Below, piece after piece: positions 1 through 7,550 of a DNA stretch of 12,500 bases. The translations under genes and the position numbers were made by a program. The notes under the pieces are model-generated. The model was not told the origin of the DNA. It was given only the letters and a program-made list of their open reading frames with translations, and did no database searches. Origin of the DNA: Symbiodinium natans (Eukaryota > Sar > Dinophyceae > Suessiales > Symbiodiniaceae). Position 1 is the stretch's first letter. Every line of letters starts with the position of its first letter. Location: contig CAJNDS010000786.1 in the NCBI GenBank assembly GCA_905221605.1, positions 1 to 12,500 of the forward strand, given 5' to 3'.

Positions 1-198
1 ACCCCTGCACGCACAACCTGCCAAAAGCCCAGGGTGGTGCCACTGTCGGTCCCTTGTTCAGCATGTAGACCCTTAGGACCCTCAGGGCCGGAACCCCGAA
101 ACGCCTCAGCGCCTCGGATTCTTCCTTCATTCTTCCCAGCCCCGTTTGTTCGCCTGCGCGCGCCCTAAGAGATCCCTTCCGCCCTGACCTCCACGGAG

Positions 199-240
199 GA
201 CGACGGTGCCTGGAAGGTGGCCTTCGAGAACTGCCTGCAA
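199..240 (+). CDS. Kinase gene exon 1 (visible): pre-kinase segment
   Basis: The acceptor is AG|G at 197-198 and the donor is GC at 241. It reads DDGAWKVAFENCLQ with mostly G/C third positions. The frame is open back to 169, so a farther acceptor is possible. Assignment to this gene rests on phase (0 to 0 with the next exon) and on composition only, because no family motif is present. Confidence 0.45.
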
Positions 241-3200
241 GCTGTGCTAGGCGCCGGGTCTCAGTTTAAGCTTCAAGGTTTAGAGCACGTCCGTCTCGGA
301 ACCTCGAAAGTTGACCGAACCGAGAAGACAGCAGAAGAACAGAAGACCATCAGTCGGAGGCTTGTGCACCTCGCCAGAGTTTCTCTCCTTGTGCGTTCGG
401 TCCGTTTTGCCTCCGGATGTGCTGCGCTTGCAGCCACCAGCCCCTAAAGCCTCCCTGCTGTGTGCCACAGGCATCTTGCATCAAGACCAGGCACCCTGTA
501 AGGCCCGAACCCCTCGAAAGGGCTGAGTAACGGTCAGCGTGGCCCTTCCGCAGGCCTCCGCTCCTCGGCGCCCGCCTCAGCTAAACCTCGGGCTGAACGT
601 TGAGAGTGTAGCCCACTTCCCACCCCAAGCCTGTCCAAAGCCCAAAGCAACTTCCCCCTTTGGAGTCACGTTCCCACCGTCTCGGACACCGGCAGCTGTG
701 GTCAGCTCAAACATGCTGAAACGTACTTGAAAACGGAGTCCCACAAGCATTGTCTGAGGCCTTTGAGCAGCTGGAGGAGATGATGCTCCTCGGTTTGGGC
801 CACGATCCGCAGGCCATGCAAGACGAACATGTTCAAGGGACTAAAGGAGGGACCCTTGTATGGTGGATAGGGATGAACAACAATAGAAAAGCGCCAAAAA
901 CAGGGAGCGATAAAGATAAAGAGCCAAACTATTATGAACCCTAGGCCCTGAACCCTAGGCCCTAAACCCTAGGCCCTAAACCCTAGGCCTTAAATCCTAA
1001 AACCCTAAACCCTAAACCCTAAACCCTATACCCTCTTCCCTAAACCCTAAACCCTAAACCTAAAACCCTAAACCCTAAACCCTAAACCCTATACCCTCTT
1101 CCCTAAACCCTAAACCCTAAACCCTAAGCCCTAAACCCTCGGTTGTTTTTTGTTTTGGTCCTTTTCTATGTTGATCCGGCAACCACCCTTTGTAAGGGGC
1201 CTTAGGCGTTACATAGGATTCTTTTGGGGGATATATAGGGCTATATGGGGTATATACAGGGGTTAAATCGGGGAAAAAGAATCAGGTCCCTTCTAGGTGT
1301 CTCTCTCCTTATGCCCTTAACATGTGTGCCGGGGCGGGCTGCAAAAGTCCGCGTAGGTTTTGGCTTCGGCTGAGCTCAGTTTGAAGCTCGGCTTGCGGCT
1401 TCAAACTCAGATGAGCCTCCCCACCCCGCAGTGATCCGAGAGGCATTCCTTTTTCTTTTTTCTCTCTCTGCCAGGGCTCCGTTTCGATCCTCCGTTTCCC
1501 TTCCCGTCTCCATTAAAGTGAGGTTAGCCTCAGCAGAGGTTTGCTCCCCCCTCCCCCCCACCCCTCTGTCGGCCAAGGCGTGCTTGGGAAGATGCAGTGT
1601 GCTTTTCCTGTGAGCCGGGGGGGCTGGGGCTTCATCTTTGCATCGCAGGCAGCTGGCCTCAGGGACTACACCTTAGGCCGGGGCCTTTGCTGTCTTCTTG
1701 GGCTTGCCAAGCCCAGCTCGATCTGACAGCTCCATGTCCTGGCACGAAACAACACAGAACCTGCGACTGAAACAGGGGCCACGCTTGGCGCAGGCTCGTT
1801 TGCAAAGGTGCGGGGGAAGGGGGGGGCGGGGATTGTGGGTTTTGGGAAGCCTGTTTTTAAATGATGGTTTTGGATTTGGATGTAAAGATGCTTATGGATT
1901 CGGATGTGATGCCTGGCATTGCTGCCGGGTGCAGCTGTGGATTTCCGACGATTGCTGGTCGTCTTCGTAGGTACTTAGTGTAGCGCTCATTGCGGGTCTG
2001 GCGGAGCCTGCTTAGCAGGTTGCTGGCAAACAGGTCCAGCGTGCTGTTAAACAAATCATGTCAGGTGCTTCCACCCCTCACTGGTCTCATCCTTCTAGCG
2101 CTCCCGTCCGCATTCATCCACATGGGAATATGGCCCTTATAGCCGCTAAGGGCGGAGGGTTGTGCTTTCATGCGTCTTGCATAGCCGAAGCCCCAGAAGC
2201 CTGGGAAGGTCAAGCTTGCAACCCGCATCTCGACGGAAGAGACGGTGGCTCTGAAAGCTGGGGCCTCGGTGGAGGTATCGGGCCGTATAGGCGTGCATGG
2301 GCAGAGATGAGAAGCATTCTCAAGGCTTCTCAGCGCGCTAATCTCACGTAGGGCCTGCACGAAGGCTATGTCATGCTATGTCGTTACCCTTGTAGCCTTT
2401 CTGGCACCAGCCGGTGCCTTCCATCCGCCCAGATCCTTCGCAACCGGTCCTGGCACGATGCGAAGAAGGTGCACGATGAGGCAGGACATGGCAGGACTGG
2501 CGGCCAGCGCGGGCTGCGACGCAAGCCGATCGCTGACCCGGCGTGCTTCTCTGACAGGCGCAGATTTTGAAGCGCTTCTGGCACCCCAACATAGCCGCAG
2601 CCCTGGGAGCGGACTTTCCAGGGTTGCTGATGCTTGTCGCAATGTTGCTGTGTGTTGTTGTATGTTGTTGTATGTTGCTTGTATGTTGTTGGTGCAGCCT
2701 TTGTGTGCCTGACCCTTGTCACGCAGCGAGCTTCGCGGGGGTAAAGGCGAAGGAGTTGCCTTGCTTCGAGACATGCCAGATGCTTCAGAAACGCAAGGAT
2801 CGCACAACGTCGCGTCGCACCCGCGCGCGCACGCAGGGAGTCGCACGGGCTTTCAGGCACACAGGCACGCACGCACGCATTGGGGTTGAGCTGTGCCACA
2901 CACTGCTCTGGATTCGAGAGAACGTAAGGTAGGCCAACCAGCAGTGTCTTTGTTCGGCATAGATTGCTGAAAGGGACCGCTGCCCCCCCCTTTTGCACGT
3001 GCACAGCGAGGAGGAACTCAGCCCAGAACTGTCCGCACCACAGATCAGGTGAAGATGCATGAGGTGGTTTCGACGCGCCGTCGATCGTTCATCATCATGG
3101 AGTGCCTCACCGGAGCCTGTGCTGCTTGAGTTTTTCTGGAGTCTGGACATGGTGCTGAGTTTCACAAGCTTCTCAAACTTCTCAGGCTCTGAGAACCCTG

Positions 3201-6200
3201 AACTTTCAGAGTTCGTGCGTGTTCCTGGTGGCGCTCCTGTCAGGTACGTAGGCGGTGGGGACCTATTTGAATATGTCCACAAGCAGCGGCGCCTTGAGCA
3301 GCCCGAGGTGCGCATCGACAAATGCGTGTCGAGCCTACTCAGTGAGTATCCCCCGCACCTTTGCTCCCTGCCCACTCCAAGAACACTTCCCGGGAGCTCA
3401 TCTTAAAGGTGGAGAGCCAGTGGAGAGCCTTTTTCCCAACCAAAAATCGCGGCTTCCAGCTTGCGGCTTGCGGCAGGCCCGCCGCATGTTCCGCCAGATC
3501 ATGGCCGGCCTCGAGGAGGCCCTTGCCATGCGCGCGTGCGGCTACATTGTTGGGTGGGGATCGTATTTCGGTTTTTGCATGTTCGTTCTGCAGCAGCTTG
3601 GGTTTGACATTGTGGGCTGGGAGCAGCGTGAAGAAGCTGGCCGCCCCCCTTGCGTTGTCCAACAGGAAGAAGATCAGACTAGACTCATTGTCCGAGAACT
3701 GGGTACCAAAGATCTCCTGAGAAGAGTGCACGTTGCGAGGTTCACGCCGCCAAAGTCGCGCACGGAGACCTCAAGCAGTGCACTCAGTGCACTCGGAGCC
3801 TCAAGATCGCTTGTGATGTCGCGTTGCTCTTTTGGATCTCGGGTTGCCGCCCCTTTGAAAAAGGGTATGAGAGAATATCCCAGATAGGAAGCAGATGGCA
3901 GGCAGTGCCAGACACCTCGTGCCAAGCAAACGGGCTTCTATGAGGTTCATGTGAGTTGAACGGTTCCTGGCTAAGGAAGGGCAAATGGGTCTTTCAAGTT
4001 TCGCCGCAGGATCTCCTTCCTCGAGGAACAGTGCTGCATGTTCCGGGGGGGGGGGGGGGGCGGGGGAGGAATGTTGGTGGGGCGGAGTGGAAAGCAGGGC
4101 GCTGTCTGTTCACCGACTTGAGGAGGCCGTTTCGACAAAAGTAGAGGAACGCACGCCAGCCGACCTTCAAGAGGGGGAGAAGCACGGGGCGGACAGCGCC
4201 GGAACTTTTCGGGCGCAGACGGAATGCGGGAAAGGTCCGCCTGTTCACCCTACCGTTCACCCGTTTACGGTGCCGACGTGGGATCCTGCCCCGAAGACCC
4301 GAACTTCCCAAACTCCTAGCAGCTCTCGGAGGCCCACCGGATCACCGCAAACTTGGAGTGTGAGAACCGGCACAGGCTCGAGAACCTCCTCCTGGACGAG
4401 GAGGGCAACGTGAAAATCGCGGACTTCGGCCTGAGCACAGCACTCGCTCCTGGGCCGGGGCACCCAGTGTTTGTGGAGCCTAAGCCTTGTGCCGCCAAAG
4501 CCAACGCACTTCCCAACGCTACGATTGTATGTCATACAGGGCACTCTGGGCACTTGCCATTGACTCAAGTTTCCAAGCCTGCACTGTTTTTTCATCCACC
4601 ACGGAACCCTGCAATGCAAGACTACAAGCCCGAGAGCCGCAGGGAAACGCGGATCACATCAACTTATGGGTCCGTGGCGTATGCAGCCCCAGAAGTTTTA
4701 CAAGGCACGGCAGGGGTTCAGCTTTGATGAGCGACTGGCAACGGTGATCATGTGGTAGTATGTGTGGCTCGTCATCCTCCCTACTGGTACCCCAAAGTCG
4801 ATGCAAGAGGAATCTGCTTGAGCATGGTCTCTCGAGTTCGTCGTGGAGCGACTGGCGGATGTTGACAATCTGATAAGCCGCCGTTCGGTTGTGCTGTTGC
4901 CTCCTGTTGTCTGCTGTCTGACTTTTCGAGGCAGAGAGTACGCAGCGCCCCCAGCTGTCACCGGATCGCTTTCCGTGCGGTCAGCGTCGACGATCTTCGA
5001 TCTTGGGTGAAAGCTCCCCTGAAGCCGAAGCCGTGAGGTCCCGTACCCCGCCGACCTGTGGAGCTGCGGGGTCATCCTGTACATTATGATCTGCGGGTGC
5101 GAGCCGTTTAAGGCACTCCCGTTCGGCGCCTGAGCTCGCCGCAGCTGGTCAGCTTGTCGCCCCAGCCCGGAAGTAGCCACTCATTGCCAAACCTGGATGC
5201 AGGGCCTGGACGATCACCACCTGCGCCGACAGATCCTCTCTGCGAGCTACAAGATCCCCTTGTTCACCTCCCCGGTGCGCAGGGGGGGGGGTTGGGGGAT
5301 GATCAGGGGCGAGTAGCGGCTAGAGTCTAAAGTCCAGGGCCTAGGGTCCAGGTAGGTTGGGATCCGAACGTGGAAGAAATACTTGCTTTCCCTCAAACCC
5401 TGCTCCCTTTTTTCTCACCTTCCACCCCGTTTTTTTTGTCCGCATCGTCATCCCAACATCATCTTTCCCTGTTCCCTCAAATCTTCCTCTACAGCATTTC
5501 CGGCACCTTTTTATGCGTGGACGATTCGGGGATGATTCAAGCTTTCCGGGCAAGGAGGCCCGGAAGAGGCACGAAAAGGCAGCGGAGGCTCTGGAAAAAA
5601 GGCCGAGCTTTTCCGGGGCCTCCTTGAAACTTTGAAGGGGGGGGGGGGCCCCATCTCGTTCCGGGGGACGGCGGGAGGGGGGCCATTCGGGAGCGAGGAT
5701 GGTTGTAGGACGATCTTGAGGATCATTTTGACAATGATTTTAGGAAGATTGGGTAGCCGGAATTTTTCCAAGAGGATGGTCTTAGGACGATGTTGAGGAT
5801 TATTTCGAGGACGATTCTAGGAAGATTGTGGGCAGCCGGAATGTTGAGAGAGGATGATTTCAGGATGAGGTTGAGGATAATTAACGCTTGTGCGCGCCGC
5901 CTCGGCAGCCGGGCTGGCCCAACGCGGGGTGCAGCGTGTGCAACGGTCCTAGCAGGGGTCGCAGGGGCTTTGTTGGGGGTCCCCAGTGATTGGTCCGAAA
6001 AATTTTTAGCTGGGGGGCAAGGGTCCTGGTCTGCATGTTCTGGATGGAAGCCGAGGCGAGTTTCGAGGATGATTCTAGGAAGCTTGGGAAGATTGAAAAG
6101 GAAGATATATGGCAAACACATATGCTATCGAAACCCAATATTGGGCTTTAAACAGAACCTTAACAAGACCCAGATTCCGCACCTGCGAAGCCCCAGACAC

Positions 6201-7051
6201 TACTTTCGCAATTTTCTGCCGACACGCTGGGTCGAGCACCGTCACCTTGTGCGCATCGGGTGTATGGGGTGTATCCTGGTGAAAATCCCCGAAGTGGCGG
6301 GGGGGTGGAGACCTTGGCTCTGTCAGGAAGGAATCGACCTGATCGCCGGCCTCCTCAGAGTGAAGCCCTGGCTCCTGGGCGGCGCTTGAAGGGGCGGCAG
6401 TTTTTAGTTTTGTTACTTCGTGCTTTTGCTTGCTGAATTTGTTCTCTGGGCTCGCGGCTCTGGGCAACTAGGGTTTCTCGCTGGCTCTTCGGCATGGGAG
6501 GGGACGCAGGCCAGCGTTGTGGAGACACCGGTGCCCTCCGAGGTCCCGCTTCTCCATCGCGCAGGTTCGGGCCCATGCCTGGCCCGGGGGCCCATGCGGA
6601 TGTCGGGGAGGGAAGGCAAGAGGCAAGACGCCAGAACCGCTGCAGCTGACTGTAGTTACTTCACGGTTAGCAGATTGCTCTGCATCCGCCGAGGTACCGC
6701 CGAGTCGAGGAGGCCTTGCCGAAGGACGCTGCTGAGACCTTGCAGGTGGGAATCCGTTTTGGGGCTTTTCACGCGCGTGGGTGTTGGATGCTTACTGGCT
6801 TCTTGGAGCTTGGCATGAGATGCCCGGAGTGATACAGCCCGCCCTCCTTCTGGCTTTCCAGCACTGTTGTAGCCGGACCCGAGAAGACTGTTTTGGAACG
6901 CATGAGGTGAAGACCGGGCATGCCGGGTGCAGCAGCCTCATGAGGCGCGCGCCAAATCTGGAATCCTGCTATGCCTCACGGCAGACACGCAAGCCGTCGG
7001 GGTCCGTGCACCCTTTTCTCTCAGGAATTCCTGGCGCGCGGCCGGGTGTGA
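199..7051 (+). CDS. SNF1/AMPK-like Ser/Thr protein kinase gene, 18 visible exons, 5'-incomplete
   Basis: The gene encodes a protein kinase that would transfer phosphate from ATP to Ser/Thr residues. Exons: 199-240, 759-792, 1776-1807, 2209-2256, 2433-2480, 2558-2593, 3049-3101, 3244-3307, 3477-3518, 3740-3774, 4376-4459, 4643-4715, 5038-5112, 5203-5274, 6327-6370, 6543-6581, 6694-6745 and, tentatively, 7025-7051. Joined, they give about 299 residues with phase agreement at every junction. Motifs appear in canonical order and spacing: GAGSFAKV glycine loop, VALK with the ATP-binding Lys, the alpha-C Glu (HDEAQIL), HPNIVKMHEVV, HGDLKLEN catalytic loop, DFG, APE, ADLWSCGVILY and the subdomain XI Arg (SRFSIAQ). 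Spacing around IPLFTSP and LRVKPW matches yeast SNF1 as I remember it. The HRD Arg is Gly. Ten introns have GC donors. The substrate is unknown. No start Met is visible and upstream exons must lie outside. No domain beyond the kinase is seen, so a short protein or missing 3' exons are both possible. Confidence 0.85.
759..792 (+). CDS. Kinase gene exon 2: lead-in to the glycine loop
   Basis: The acceptor AG is at 757-758 and the donor GT at 793. It reads AFEQLEEMMLL and ends in phase 1. That phase is exactly what the glycine-loop exon at 1776 needs, and the join gives MMLLGATLGAGSF, a normal kinase-domain beginning. Confidence 0.6.
939..1139 (+). repeat. Degenerate telomere-type (CCCTAAA)n array inside kinase intron 2
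   Basis: The left part (about 939-988) alternates CCCTAGG with CCCTAAA as a 14-nt unit. The right part is CCCTAAA with point variants. A block containing CCCTATACCCTCTTCC recurs 63 nt apart (1024 and 1087), so the array has a higher-order copy. The motif is the Arabidopsis-type telomere repeat, which dinoflagellates also use. Its position between two kinase exons makes it interstitial, not a chromosome end. Confidence 0.9.
1141..1775 (+). other. Rest of kinase intron 2: no gene seen
   Basis: This is non-coding by reconstruction. It holds a short TATA-like purine stretch (GGGATATATAGGG near 1228), pyrimidine-rich runs (1448-1473, 1545-1566) and nothing I recognise as a gene. Confidence 0.5.
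1776..1807 (+). CDS. Kinase gene exon 3: glycine-rich loop (subdomain I)
   Basis: It reads ATLGAGSFAK and continues in the next exon with V, giving G-A-G-S-F-A-K-V, the ATP-phosphate-binding loop. The acceptor is AG|G at 1774-1775 and the donor is AAG|GTGCGG. An alternative acceptor at 1756-1757 would extend the exon upstream in the same frame. Confidence 0.8.
2209..2256 (+). CDS. Kinase gene exon 4: VALK motif (subdomain II)
   Basis: It reads VKLATRISTEETVALK, 16 codons in phase 0. The last codon, at 2254-2256, is the conserved ATP-contacting Lys. The acceptor is AAG|GTC and the donor is GC (GCTGGG). Confidence 0.85.
2433..2480 (+). CDS. Kinase gene exon 5: beta-3 end and alpha-C helix
   Basis: It reads ILRNRSWHDAKKVHDE. 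The final Glu (2478-2480) aligns with the alpha-C Glu that pairs with the VALK lysine. It is the only acceptor in the gene followed by A rather than G (CCCAG|ATC). The donor is GAG|GCAGGA. Confidence 0.8.
2558..2593 (+). CDS. Kinase gene exon 6: HPNI motif (subdomain IV)
   Basis: It reads AQILKRFWHPNI, 12 codons in phase 0. The acceptor is ACAG|GCG and the donor is GC (ATA|GCCGCA). Joining it to the next exon gives the classic HPNIVK-x-HEV string. Confidence 0.88.
2594..3048 (+). other. Kinase intron 6 with TGTTG-type and GCAC simple repeats
   Basis: This is a GC-AG intron. From about 2641 to 2692 it has variants of TGTTGTA/TGTTG, and near 2864-2880 a short CACG/GCAC run. No exon-like stretch is needed here, since HPNI joins directly to VKMHE. 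Confidence 0.7.
3049..3101 (+). CDS. Kinase gene exon 7: subdomain V start, up to the hinge
   Basis: It reads VKMHEVVSTRRRSFIIM plus GA, ending in phase 2. The hinge Glu codon is completed across the intron, giving IIMEYVGGG. The acceptor is TCAG|GTG and the donor is GT (GA|GTGCCT). Confidence 0.88.
3244..3307 (+). CDS. Kinase gene exon 8: hinge and alpha-D (GGGDLFEYV)
   Basis: It starts with the third base of the hinge Glu codon and reads YVGGGDLFEYVHKQRRLEQ then PE. This matches the G-G-D/E-L-F hinge of CAMK-group kinases. The acceptor is GTCAG|G and the donor is GAG|GTGCGC. Confidence 0.9.
3477..3518 (+). CDS. Kinase gene exon 9: alpha-E helix (subdomain VIa)
   Basis: It reads ARRMFRQIMAGLEE in phase 0, the E-A-R-R-x-F-x-Q-I helix of this family. 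The acceptor is GCAG|GCC and the donor is GC (GAG|GCCCTT). A GA donor three bases earlier is possible but fits the family length less well. Confidence 0.9.
3740..3774 (+). CDS. Kinase gene exon 10: catalytic loop with HGD instead of HRD
   Basis: It reads VHAAKVAHGDL plus AA and ends in phase 2. The next exon supplies G, giving HGDLKLEN. The catalytic Asp (3767-3769) and the following Lys are kept, but the Arg of HRD is Gly (GGA at 3764-3766). The acceptor is GCGAG|GTT and the donor is GC (AA|GCAGTG). Confidence 0.87.
3775..4375 (+). other. Kinase intron 10 (601 nt, GC-AG) with a 16-G run
   Basis: The intron separates HGDL from LENLLL. It contains sixteen consecutive G at 4045-4060, then C and five more G, a potential G-quadruplex on the plus strand. 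No other gene is seen. Confidence 0.75.
4376..4459 (+). CDS. Kinase gene exon 11: LENLLL and DFG (subdomains VIb-VII)
   Basis: It completes the Lys codon, then reads LENLLLDEEGNVKIADFGLS followed by TALAPGP and GG. The metal-binding Asp of DFG and the catalytic-loop Asn (LEN) are present. The acceptor is CACAG|G. The donor GC at 4460 is chosen because it restores a normal activation-loop length. Confidence 0.9.
4460..4642 (+). other. Kinase intron 11: in-frame, stop-free GC-AG intron
   Basis: Its length of 183 nt is a multiple of three. It has no stop in the kinase frame, so unspliced RNA would add 61 residues between DFG and APE. It is called an intron because removal gives canonical activation-loop length and good AG|G boundaries. 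Confidence 0.7.
4643..4715 (+). CDS. Kinase gene exon 12: activation loop and APE (subdomain VIII)
   Basis: It reads ETRITSTYGSVAYAAPEVL then QGTAG. With the DFG exon the DFG-to-APE gap is 24 residues, as expected. The AMPK Thr172 position is occupied by the Ser of STYGS, followed by Thr. The donor is GT at 4716; a GC donor at 4710 would also keep the frame. Confidence 0.85.
5038..5112 (+). CDS. Kinase gene exon 13: alpha-F (DLWSCGVILY, subdomain IX)
   Basis: It reads VPYPADLWSCGVILYIMICG then CEPFK, with the invariant Asp of D-x-W-S-x-G. The acceptor is TGAG|GTC and the donor is GC (AAG|GCACTC). Confidence 0.9.
5203..5274 (+). CDS. Kinase gene exon 14: alpha-G region (subdomain X)
   Basis: It reads GLDDHHLRRQILSASYKIPL then FTSP. 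It resembles the L-x-x-K-I-x-x-G-x-Y-x-I-P stretch of SNF1/AMPK kinases. The acceptor is GCAG|GGC and the donor is CCG|GTGCGC. Confidence 0.85.
5695..6100 (+). repeat. Interrupted 77-78 nt minisatellite
   Basis: Copies start at GAGGAT 5695, 5772 and 5850. Each carries the order GAGGATG, AGGACGAT/AGGATGAG, TTGAGGAT, then GATTTTAGGAAGATT or a variant. The third copy stops at 5882 and its right half resumes at about 6061 (TTTCGAGGATGATTCTAGG), with foreign sequence between. Confidence 0.8.
5883..6060. mobile_element. Possible 178-nt insertion with 9-bp inverted repeats
   Basis: The segment splits the third minisatellite copy. Near its ends are CGCCTCGGC (5898-5906) and its exact reverse complement GCCGAGGCG (6050-6058). 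The left repeat is about 15 nt from the junction, so these are subterminal. No coding capacity is seen and no clear target duplication beyond a few T. It could be a MITE-like element or a chance pairing in GC-rich DNA. Confidence 0.4.
6327..6370 (+). CDS. Kinase gene exon 15: alpha-H (DLI..LL, subdomain XI)
   Basis: It reads EGIDLIAGLLRVKP plus TG. Joined directly after FTSP it reproduces the spacing of SNF1 (LSP-x-x-x-x-LI-x-x-ML-x-x-x-P), so no exon appears to be missing in the 1052-nt intron before it. The acceptor is GTCAG|GAA and the donor is GC (TG|GCTCCT). Confidence 0.85.
6543..6581 (+). CDS. Kinase gene exon 16: conserved Arg and alpha-I
   Basis: It completes a Trp codon and reads SRFSIAQVRAHA plus TG. 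The Arg at 6547-6549 is the invariant subdomain XI Arg, and AHAW replaces the usual HPW. The acceptor is CGAG|G and the donor is GC (TG|GCCCGG). Confidence 0.82.
6694..6745 (+). CDS. Kinase gene exon 17: helix after the kinase domain
   Basis: It completes the AHAW Trp codon and reads YRRVEEALPKDAAETLQ, a charged probable helix. The acceptor is CGAG|G and the donor is CAG|GTGGGA. Confidence 0.7.
7025..7051 (+). CDS. Kinase gene exon 18: possible terminal exon with stop
   Basis: After a pyrimidine-rich tract and TCAG|G it reads EFLARGRV then TGA (7049-7051) in the phase required by exon 17. The exon is too short to be sure. Other acceptors between 6746 and 7025, or exons farther on, are possible. 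Confidence 0.4.
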   Translation, partial: EFLARGRV

Positions 7052-7227
7052 GCCTCTGAGTGCCAATTGTTAGCCTCTACTGTGCCTGTGCACAGTATTC
7101 GATTGTGCAACGGCTGTTACGCCTCCAAAGGAGGCCAGGTCTGCGATCAAAAACTCCCAGAAAAGCAGCGTAGTGCCAGCGCATGGAGATGCATGCATGA
7201 ACGGTTCAGCCTGGATGCAGAATGCTG

Positions 7228-7396
7228 GCGACCGTTCTGGCTCGAACGTGCTGCTTCGTGCAGCTGTGTGCAACTCACAGCATGCGACAAGCCTGGACAT
7301 CAAATCGCCTGACGTCTTAGAGCTAAATATGTAACAGAACATTGCTGAGTCCTCAACTCAGAAAGCACTTGGAACACCGGACACCAAAGATCTGTT
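7228..7396 (+). repeat. Diverged direct repeat, copy 1
   Basis: It shares with copy 2 at 7551-7702, in order: GCGACCG/ACGACCG, GGAACGT/CGAACGT, GCTTCGTGCAGCTGTGTGCA, ATGCGA-AAGCCTG, GACGTCTTA, TAACAGAACA, GAGTCCTCAAC and GGACA-CAAAG-TCTGTT. Small indels separate the blocks. No coding function is recognised. Confidence 0.85.
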
Positions 7397-7550
7397 GCAT
7401 CTTTTGGACTAGGCTCAGAGAATTCACTCTTGAGATTGCCCACCCAGACATCTCCTATCAAGCAACTCCGAAAGGACTTTCGTGCATTGCAGGGAATTTG
7501 ATGTTGACTCTGAAGCGTTTTGGACACAAGGGTACCTCTCTCTAAACGCC

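Larger units (their letters stand above)
5275..6326 (+). other. Kinase intron 14 (1052 nt), the longest, repeat-rich
   Basis: This GT-AG intron lies between FTSP and EGIDLI. It holds G runs (5282-5290, about 5637-5648), a pyrimidine-rich stretch (about 5390-5510), and a minisatellite with an insertion (5695-6100). No exon is required here by SNF1-family spacing. Confidence 0.75.

Noticed and set aside
939-1139. True chromosome end (telomere)
   Set aside because: The array is degenerate, only about 200 nt long, and flanked on both sides by exons of the same gene model.
1734-1775. ATG at 1734 as the kinase start (MSWHETTQNLRLKQ)
   Set aside because: Its frame is offset by one from the glycine-loop frame, so it cannot lead into GAGSFAK without another splice. 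The exon at 759-792 matches the phase better.
2384-3004. Minus-strand 206-codon frame and other long minus-strand frames over 2376-3375
   Set aside because: They overlap well-supported plus-strand kinase exons, have no recognisable domain and read through simple repeats.
4353-4727. A single uninterrupted 124-codon kinase fragment, which would suggest a pseudogene or an unspliced gene
   Set aside because: The frame starts inside an intron, lacks the normal activation-loop spacing, and runs into a stop after APE. A 183-nt intron with GC and AG|G ends restores the family length.
199-7051. Kinase pseudogene
   Set aside because: Every exon is in phase with the next, no stop or frameshift is needed, and all catalytic residues except the HRD Arg are intact.
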